Source: Micropterix aruncella (Eukaryota > Arthropoda > Insecta > Lepidoptera > Micropterigidae). From it: DNA of 64,000 nt. The stretch is from positions 8,064,728 through 8,128,727 of the forward strand of contig OX155955.1 in assembly GCA_944548615.1 (NCBI GenBank), in the 5' to 3' direction. A program made the position numbers and the translations under genes. Below the pieces are notes generated by a model that saw only the letters and a list, made by a program, of their open reading frames with translations, made no database searches and had not been told where the DNA came from. Positions 57,000 to 64,000 of this stretch are shown piece after piece. How positions within the stretch are numbered: the stretch's first letter is position 1; every line of letters begins with the position of its first letter.

Positions 57000-57600
57000 G
57001 TAACCTATTCTTCTACAGCTCTTCTACAGATCTTAAACATCTAAGAGGCTTTTTACTAATCTGCCGCATATTTGTTATGATGCTCGCTTGAGAAATTGAG
57101 AGACATGATGTCGAGGAGGTATAGTGTTACAAAATCTATTACAGGCGATTTGAAGTCTTTGCGATCTCCTCTCAGTTTTCTTACACATATATCACCCAGA
57201 TTCCATAGTTCAATAACAAGACGATTAATGTACTGATAAGATTTGGACCCTGAACACCGAGAGAGTCCCTATTTCTTTGTAAGAGCCCGAGATGAGACAA
57301 ACCCCAATTGACTAATATTTTCTTCAAAGTGAAGATTTGAGTCAAAATAAATTCCAAGGTTTCGGGTTGAAGAAACTACAGAAATAGACGAAAAATTTGC
57401 TGGCGAGCTGGCGATCTTAATTGCTTAGTCGGTTCCAATGTAATATAAAAATATTAAGTGGGATTAATTTGTAGCCACTGCGGATTTAACCAAGCAGGCA
57501 ACCTCTATCAATCTAACGTAATGTTGATGAAACCCGAACTAAGATCACAAAGATCAATATGATGCATAAGTTGATTATCATCCGCATAAACTGCTTATCT
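57000..57600 (-). pseudogene. decayed LINE reverse transcriptase
   Basis: On the minus strand, about 57595-57575 gives YADDNQL (RT motif C), and about 57410-57300 gives SISVVSSTRNLGIYFDSNLH and FEENISQLGFV, the segment that follows motif C in Jockey/I-group RTs. Stops and frameshifts break it. Motifs A and B are not recognisable. Confidence 0.6.
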
Positions 57601-57939
57601 CAGTGCGGATAGTTAGATTCGACATCTGAGGTGATGCGCACGATCTCCGGCACTACCAGGCCTACGCCGATGAAGTAGCTCTGTTCCCTAATTGAAATAT
57701 CACCATCACTAATACGAAATTCCGATGCACTAACCAAATCTGTAGAAACTGTTAAAAGAGAATCCCCACCTGCCAATTCACAATGAGGTCACTGCAGCAT
57801 TATTTCAAAGGCCGAAGACAAGAAAGCAGACTAATAGGAGATGAATTTGATGGCATTAAATCATTTGAAGCACATTTTCTAAAAAGAACCAAATTCTAAT
57901 TCAGCTCCTCTTGTAAAATGTATTTTATATAGTTACTCG
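57601..57939. other. no gene recognised
   Basis: Mixed sequence between the LINE relic and the YqaJ pseudogene. Positions 57900-57939 may be the diverged upstream part of the nuclease frame. Confidence 0.35.
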
Positions 57940-58465
57940 TTGGATCATGTGGCATCAGTAAAACACAGGAAAGATAACGAGGTAAAAGGTGTTGAACAAC
58001 TCAGTCGCCAAGAAAACATATCTATCGAGAAACGTGCTTTGTATATTGATGATGATGATGAATCTTTACCAGATAGTATATATGAAGATGGCATCATTGA
58101 TTTAAAGTGCCTTTTTCTTTTTTTGGCATCGATCCAGAATCTGCTATTTAGCAAAAAAATTAAAATGTATTAAATTATCTGGCGACGATGTGGTCATGAA
58201 AAACAACCACGATTGGTTTTATCAAATTCAAGGCCAACTCCACATCGCTAATGATAATGTGTGTTTATTTGTGGTGTGGACTGGCTATGAATTTAATATG
58301 AAAGTCGTCAAAGTTTTCAGAGATGATTATTTCTGGGAACAAAAGATGGCACCGCGATTAACAAAATTTTATTTTGATTGTGTTCTCAAAGAAATTATAG
58401 ATCCAAGAAAAAGTCGATTGATGCCCCTTAGACAAATGAAACTTCTATTAAGAAACTTCAATTAG
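57940..58465 (+). pseudogene. YqaJ-type viral recombinase/exonuclease, broken
   Basis: Frame 57940-58173 includes DSIYEDGIIDLKC, matching the PD-(D/E)xK core of YqaJ-like nucleases (the DG...(D/E)xK motif). A frameshift near 58105 and a compensating one near 58155 move it into the frame of 58190-58465, which reads KLSGDDVVMKNNHDWFYQIQ, then GQLHIANDNVCLFVVWTGYE and FYFDCVLKEIIDPRKSR. The QIQGQLH segment is the conserved Q-x-Q-x-Q-like motif. YqaJ nucleases process DNA ends in phage-type recombination, and in insects they occur as repeated domesticated or element-borne genes. This copy lacks a plausible N-terminus and is dead. No DNA-virus neighbour gene is visible. Confidence 0.72.
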
Positions 58466-59335
58466 GTCAGTACGTATACAAATAAACAAGTAAGAAGAGT
58501 TTATTTTTATAAGTAGGTACCTATACATTGCATAATCCATATGTTTATAAATTCAATTAAAATACATAATCATTGTATTTTGGATAGTCTATTTATTTTT
58601 TTTATATAAAATTTAGTTATTTAATAACTAAAAATATAGGTACGCCATAGCTACAGATCAAGATCGTTCAGTCGTCGTAACGTCGCACTGTTTTCCGTAC
58701 GTGAGGAAAAACGTACACAGGCGTACACTGTACTCATGTACTCACTTCGCGCGTCGAGCGGTAAAAATCTAAAACCCGAGCGCCTAGATTTGGGACAGCG
58801 CTCTTAAGTCCTAATATGTCCCCCGGCGTCGAGTGAAGTATGACAAGTGAGGCCCGCGACTTCGAGTCACCGATAAAAGACTGGTGAAGGTTAAACCGCG
58901 TGCGAAAAACGAAAGTGTCGTGGCCTTTGTCACTGTAGCATGCATCGATGGGGTTGAAGATCCTAGCCAGCAAGTGATCATGGTGCCTTGCTACAAACGA
59001 TGCACCACATCGCTTTCTATGGCCCTATGTGGGAAATGCATAAGATGAAGCTGTGCCTCTATCATTATTCTAATACCAATTTGAAGTTTGGATTTTTCTA
59101 AATATGTTTTATTTTAATAATTACTAACCAATACTGATTATCTGGCCACATTTTCTCCTACATTTTTTATACAATCTGATCAATAAATATAATAAAATAT
59201 GCAGGATGCTCGGGACCTGAAATCCTTTTTTTTAAGGATAATTTTCTGAATCAACAAACTAAGCAATCAAAACAAGAAAAATATATTTTTTCGTTTTTTT
59301 TAAAAATATGTATATTACAAAATATTTGCCCAAGC
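58466..59335. other. no gene recognised; GC-rich patch
   Basis: Positions 58660-58990 are GC-richer with a 79-aa minus-strand ORF (58973-58734, MLARIFNPIDACYSDKG...) that I cannot assign. The rest is AT-rich. Confidence 0.3.
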
Positions 59336-59485
59336 CCTGCTAACACGAAACGTTCTCTTGGAAGACCATTCGCTACCTGGTTGACGTCGATATAAAAAGA
59401 CCTGAGAGAAATTCAACTCGACGCCGACACAGTACAAGATCGTGCTCAGTGGATGAGAAGGACAAGGAAGGCCGACCCCAAGTAA
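59336..59485 (+). pseudogene. LINE ORF2 extreme C-terminus
   Basis: The frame PANTKRSLGRPFATWLTSI, stop, KDLREIQLDADTVQDRAQWM, RRTRKADPK, stop matches the usual C-terminus of RTE/Jockey-type ORF2 (GRPptrW.ddi.kdl... a.DRakWr...rkadp). One in-frame stop and loss of everything upstream make it a small 5'-truncated relic. Confidence 0.65.
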
Positions 59486-60475
59486 ATGGCATAGGGCATT
59501 GGAAGAAGAAAGAACGATATATGTACATATATTACACAATAACTGAGTTGAAAATCGCGTTCAACTTTTTTCCTGATTTAGGCCTTCACCACTGTGAAAT
59601 AAAATATTCGATAACCTAAAGTTTAACTAAAAACGCTTTTCCTCGTTTACAAAAGCTTAAATAAAAAAAAGTACTTATCTTCCACTCTTATTTTATTTAA
59701 ATAAAACAATAAGCCATAAAGGAAAATCTCCTGACACATAAAACACGTTTCTTCAAAAAACATTTGTTTATAAGAAATCGAATTTTAACGATTTGCCTTT
59801 TCAGTTACACGGAATTACCCACTGTTAAAAGGATTTCAGGTCTTAAACATCCTTTAAGAATCATCACATTTAAAATTATATTCAAACGCTAGTATTAAGA
59901 ACTGTAAAAATTACGGCGCTTTTGATATCATAATTGATGTAATAAAGGTTTTACCGTCTGCCATTCTCTTTATAGTTTTTAGCGTGGCCATAAGCCCCTA
60001 TTTGTTTCCCTTATTTCAGCGACAAATATTACCACAAACACTCTAATATTTAGCATTAGGCCAATTACAAGTCAATAAACCCGATGAAATGAACACCCTA
60101 AACCAAGGGATTAGTTTACATTTTGCCGCGAAGGTATTAACAGTATTGTACATTGCATTAATAACAGGCACTGCAAATTGGGAGATTAAACAGCAGTATT
60201 ATATACGTCGGAAACATCGCGGCGGACAAGCCGCAGAATTATATGCGGCTTTTAAAGTGAAGTTGGCATAATAAAGCATTTTTTTTAATTACTGCTTTTA
60301 CTGGACTTGAAATTAATGATTGAGTTTGGACTTATAAATAGGATAGAAAACGATAGTCTTCGTAGGATAGTCTTCGAATAATAGGATAGTCTTCGATTTT
60401 ATATTGAGTTTGGAGTTGGTTAACAATAATTTGACACCCCCACTTGGCCCTCTATGTGGTGCATTTGTGCGAGAC
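59486..60475. other. no gene recognised; probable intron
   Basis: AT-rich. The 60-aa ORF at 60089-60271 is not supported. A short duplication (gatagtcttcg) is at about 60351-60391. Confidence 0.35.
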
Positions 60476-60520
60476 CCCGTGTATATTTTCTTACTGTATA
60501 TATAAGAAAATATACACGGG
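60476..60520. repeat. perfect 18-bp-arm hairpin
   Basis: cccgtgtatattttctta (60476-60493) and its exact complement (60503-60520) flank a 9-base loop. It probably belongs to a small interspersed repeat preceding the R2/Hero-type tail. Confidence 0.75.
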
Positions 60521-60559
60521 TCCTACTATCAGCCCACACTAGACTCAATTTCTGCATCT

Positions 60560-60750
60560 CACAACATCTGGCTTTGAAGACAGAGTGAATGGGTGCTAAG
60601 GTGGACGGTCACATGTGGCAAGAGATCTGCCCTAAACATACCAAAAGCGGTCGATAATCCGAAGTCCACCGCTCACCCCGCAGAAGTGTAATGTTAATAA
60701 TATTACGATGGGCCCGACTCCTGTCAGTGAATTCCATGGCAGCTCCATTT
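60560..60750 (+). mobile_element. short copy of the R2/Hero-type element 3' end
   Basis: From tggctttgaag at about 60560 this matches the last coding codons and 3' UTR at 35505-35690, ending at ggcagctccattt. It is an extreme 5' truncation that keeps the 3' terminus, as expected from target-primed reverse transcription. Confidence 0.75.
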
Positions 60751-60873
60751 ATTTATCACACAAGTAAAAGAATAATCAACGTATTCGATGTAGATATAAC
60801 AATGTATGTAACACTCTTTACCTGCATATTCTTTTCCCTCCATTTATTTTATATATGTTTATTATTGTTGTAG

Positions 60874-60971
60874 ATACTGAATCGACTGCTGCCACGTTTA
60901 CTGCCAACGCAACTACTTCGCCGCCCACCACATTCGACAGTAGCTTCCAGACCAACACTCCATATAATAAC
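60874..60971 (+). CDS. internal Thr/Ser-rich exon, probably of the gene starting at 36566
   Basis: A pyrimidine-rich tract and ttgttgtag acceptor end at 60873, and AAC/GTGCGT gives a donor at 60972-60973. Entered in phase 1 (the phase left by the donor at 36866), the 98 bp are fully open and encode TESTAATFTANATTSPPTTF, then DSSFQTNTPYNN, an extracellular, glycosylation-prone composition with an N-A-T sequon. The exon ends in phase 0. Its third-base and GC content are richer than the flanks. The link to 36566-36866 is inference from phase and strand; intermediate small exons could exist. I do not recognise the protein. Confidence 0.5.
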
Positions 60972-61649
60972 GTGCGTATTTATTTTTCTATCATTTCTTA
61001 CCTAATTTATCTCTAAAACGATAAATTAAATAATGGATTCCGGAAAGAAAGATCAATGTCAATTTCATTTTGTAAGGGGGATCGTTTTTATGAGGTATAA
61101 ATTAAAAATGTATTATTTTAGAAACTCAGCTTTACCGAAAGGTTTACAGAAAACCTTTTACTCATGTTTACAGGAAAAAACATATTTTTTTACTCAAACA
61201 AACCCTGGCTAAAAGGTCATATTTTAGGTAAGTAACTTTCTAAAATGAAATCACCAAAAAAAAATTAAACTCATTGGCCGTTCTTTCTCGTAACCCTTCA
61301 AATAATAACTTAATAAGGGCAATATTGAATAATATTATGGATAACTTAACGAGGTTGCATCCAAGGAAGCGAAGGCAATTTATTTGTTGAGGCAACTGCT
61401 AAACCTATGAATAAATTGGATCGAGCAACCCGTTCGCAAATTTGAATCGGAAAACTTTTTCGCCCTTTCTCAGCGGGGTTTTTCCAAGTATACCGCGGAC
61501 CGTCCAAAGTTGTTATTTATCAAATTAAATCAACATCGAAATGATTGCGACAAGGTTTATAGCCCGTCGAACAACAATAATAATCCATCAATTCCCGAGT
61601 TGGGAACATAAACAATGCCTTGTTACGTTGTTTCTGGTTTTTGGTTCCA
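60972..61649. other. no gene recognised; probable intron
   Basis: AT-rich non-coding sequence without identifiable features. Confidence 0.4.
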
Positions 61650-61689
61650 CGAATTTTTTAATAATGATAATTATGTTTATTTATTTTCT

Positions 61690-62787
61690 GAAATCGAAAG
61701 AAAGGAATGCTTCTTTTTATCTACGTCCTACTACCGCCGAGGAAATTAACAAAATTATATGTACTCTAAAGCCCAACTCAGCTCCCGGGATTGACGGACT
61801 AAGTTCGGAATTATTTAGATCTGCTCACAAGCAATTAGCGGCACCTATAAGCTGGCTAATAAATCAAAGGTTTCGTACGGGTATCTTTCCAAGCAACCTA
61901 AAAACGTCTTTAGTCGTACCTATCTTCAAAAACGGAGATTAAAAAAGTGTCAACAATTATAGACCTATTTCCCTGTTAAGCTGTATTTCCAAATTAACAG
62001 AAAAAGCGGCAAAAAAAAGATTAACAGAGTATCTAAACATACATAATATTTTATCACCAAACCAATATCATCACGAACTAACAACCATTTATCACGAACT
62101 AACAAAGCTATAGCCGAGGTTACACAATTTGTCGTGGAAGCAATAGATAGTCTAGAGGTTGTGAGTACACATAAATACCTGGGTATAATACTTGACAAAA
62201 ACTTTAATTGGGAAAGTCACATACTTCTACTGTGTGGAAAACTCAGGTATTTTTTAAAACTATTCTTTCACCTGAAATCCGTAGTACCTCATAATATTAT
62301 GAAAATCATATACTTTTCACTTGTAAATTCTATACTAGGATATGGCATTCAGGTATGGGGACTTACATTTCCCACGTACGTTAGGAAAGTGGAAAATATT
62401 CAAATTCGAATACTGAAACAAATGGCACCAAAAGGCTCAATACAAATTAAGCAAAATAATTACACAGAACTCTACTCCTCAATTGATGTCTTGCCTATAA
62501 GTTTCTTCGTATGGTATAAAATTCTGCTTGACAACAACGAAAACGGTTCGTTACGAATACCTGCCGATCATGTACACAGAACTCGGCTACGTGAAAAGGG
62601 GTATTTGAAATATAACAAGCAAAACAATTATTACGGCGATAGAACTCTTGAATTCATTGTTCCAAAATTATTCAATCACTTTTCTATAAAATTAGAGAAC
62701 TCAATCAGCAAATACTTACTAAAGAAAACATTGAAACTTATACTACTAAGCAACCTAAATAATGACTTACCCAGGCGAGCTAATTGA
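61690..62787 (+). pseudogene. LINE reverse transcriptase lacking its catalytic centre
   Basis: ORF 61541-61942 carries FYLRPTTAEEINKIICTLKP, then NSAPGIDGLSSELFR (RT domain 0-1), ending at a TAA (61939-61941). The frame resumes as SVNNYRPISLLSCISKLTEK to NILSPNQY. A 21-bp-type tandem duplication (atcacgaactaacaa twice, at about 62071 and 62092) follows, then KAIAEVTQFVVEAIDS runs directly into LEVVSTHKYLGIILDKN (ORF 62134-62787). Motifs A (FLDxxKAFDTVSH), B and C (FADD) that should lie between are deleted. The C-terminal part is open to 62787. Confidence 0.85.
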
Positions 62788-62798
62788 AATAATTTAAA

Positions 62799-63250
62799 TA
62801 TAAGCTGGCTAATAAATCAAAGGTTTCGTACGGGTATCTTTCCAAGCAACCTAAAAACGTCTTTAGTCGTACCTATCTTCAAAAACGGAGATTAAAAAAG
62901 TGTCAACAATTATAGACCTATTTCCCTGTTAAGCTGTATTTCCAAATTAACAGAAAAAGCGGCAAAAAAAAGATTAACAGAGTATCTAAACATACATAAT
63001 ATTTTATCACCACGAATACCTGCCGATCATGTACACAGAACTCGGCTACGTGAAAAGGGGTATTTGAAATATAACAAGCAAAACAATTATTACGGCGATA
63101 GAACTCTTGAATTCATTGTTCCAAAATTATTCAATCACTTTTCTATAAAATTAGAGAACTCAATCAGCAAATACTTACTAAAGAAAACATTGAAACTTAT
63201 ACTACTAAGCAACCTAAATAATGACTTACCCAGGCGAGCTAATTGAAATA
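62799..63250 (+). repeat. near-perfect rearranged duplicate of the upstream LINE
   Basis: 62799-63012 repeats 61846-62059 (offset 953) and, joined at tcaccacgaatacc, 63012-63250 repeats 62553-62791 (offset 459). No mismatch was noticed by eye. The duplicate therefore carries an additional internal deletion of about 494 bp. ORF 63064-63246 is simply the repeated C-terminus. Confidence 0.88.
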
Positions 63251-63842
63251 ATTTAAATATTATGTAATATAAATACTATAATAGAGAAATTAAAAACTAT
63301 ATTAGTGTAAATTAGCATAAATATGTAAAAGCAGTAGCATAACTGTAACAAGTAAAAATTCTATTAGACTAAATTAGCATTAACATCAAGTAGAATAATT
63401 ATGGTAAACCAAGCTAATTAAGATAAGTTAGGTTAGGTTAGGGCATAAGTATAGATATCTGGTATGAATCAATTTATTAGTGTAATCATTTGTTATTGTA
63501 ATTGTAAACAAAGTAAGTATACCAGGATAATTAGTATAGGTTAGGTTAGATTAGTAAGTAGGCATATTAATTTACTGGAAAAGAATATTTATAAGTGTAT
63601 ATTAAGCTAGTTATGATAGGAGATATTGGTTAGATTAGGTTAGGTTAGGAAGTCAATGCATCTACTTAACGTAAAAAGTTATAATAGTTAATAAAAGTAT
63701 AATAGGTAATACATAGATAATATAAGTCAGAATTATAAACACATTATTGTTAGTTACCCACTGAAAAGGCACTAGCCTTAGTGGGGAACTGTGACATGTA
63801 ATTTGTATCTTTTTTTATGAATAAAGACTACTACCAAAAAAA

Positions 63843-64000
63843 AGGAAACAAATGTCTGGGAGTATTCCTTGACATAACAAAAGCATTTGACACGGTAAGT
63901 CACAACAAACTTTTGGAGAAGCTTAACGACATAGGTGTTACCTCGATCACACTAAAATGGTTTGAGAGTTACTTGTCAGGTCGAAAGCAAATAATAAAAA
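63843..64000 (+). pseudogene. start of a second LINE copy, RT motif A region (cut by window end)
   Basis: Directly after the poly(A) of the preceding LINE the sequence reads KCLGVFLDITKAFDTVSHNK, then LLEKLNDIGV and WFESYLSGRKQIIK. This contains RT motif A with its catalytic Asp, the very part deleted from the copy upstream. It is open to the window edge. It is either a 5'-truncated copy inserted at the poly(A) tail or the missing piece displaced by rearrangement. Confidence 0.8.

Larger units (their letters stand above)
61650..63837 (+). mobile_element. CR1/Jockey-group LINE, internally deleted and partly duplicated
   Basis: RT N-terminal part, then a jump to the C-terminal part, a partial duplicate (62799-63250), a 3' UTR with TTAGG runs (63428, 63538, 63634), the terminal block actgaaaaggcactagcctt and poly(A) at about 63834. 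The same 3' UTR is found at 14679-15992. Confidence 0.85.

Overview
The window looks like AT-rich insect DNA, most probably from a moth or butterfly (Lepidoptera). This is inferred from the element set: a Helitron with the 5' TCACTA start and the 3' tail usual in Lepidoptera, CR1/Jockey-group LINEs whose ORF1 pairs a PHD-like zinc finger with a baculovirus-FP-like domain, TTAGG-type runs, hAT and mariner relics, and many MITEs. No tRNA, rRNA, CRISPR array or bacterial-style operon was seen. Nearly everything recognisable is mobile DNA or its debris.

Layout. 0-4 kb: a head-to-head palindromic repeat (794-882) and a complete non-autonomous hAT element with a perfect 8-bp target duplication (1755-2854). 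4.0-10.2 kb: an end-to-end Helitron (4005-10182) whose Rep-helicase gene is broken by three frameshifts and one stop. 10-20 kb: one unknown ORF, three copies of an unclassified GC-rich mobile repeat (12739-13281 inverted, 15186-15829, 17337-18170), one of them nested in the 3' UTR of a LINE fragment, then a palindromic element with a pre-miRNA-like hairpin, then a GIY-YIG remnant of a Penelope-like element (20222-20500). 20.6-23.1 kb: a young 5'-truncated LINE on the minus strand with an open RT frame, followed by about 200 bp of (TA)n. 24-29 kb: decayed LINE pieces. 29-31.8 kb: an A-rich block with a TATA/initiator arrangement and 105-bp tandem repeats carrying E2F-like motifs. 33.9-35.7 kb: a long open C-terminal part of an R2/Hero-type LINE with a zinc knuckle and restriction-like endonuclease, followed by a deleted mariner (35775-36269).

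36.5-61 kb: the only good candidate for a host gene. A very CpG-rich first coding exon (36566-36866) ends at a strong GTAAGT donor. A small Thr/Ser-rich exon in the matching phase lies at 60874-60971. If they belong together, the 24 kb between them is one intron packed with mobile DNA: a second mariner (40367-41070), a C-rich low-complexity tract, GA/GT microsatellites, a TIR element (43321-43733), a longer but inactivated copy of the 20.6-kb LINE (44403 to about 49860) carrying a 261-bp TTAA-flanked MITE, further LINE relics, a palindrome/satellite zone at 52.8-53.7 kb and a broken YqaJ-type nuclease gene (57940-58465). 61.7-64 kb: a third LINE family with an internal deletion and a near-perfect partial duplication, followed head-to-tail by the start of another copy that runs off the window.

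The elements do not form one pathway. They are independent insertions, and several nestings give their relative order: the GC-rich repeat inside a LINE 3' UTR, the TTAA MITE inside the older LINE, and a LINE starting at another LINE's poly(A).
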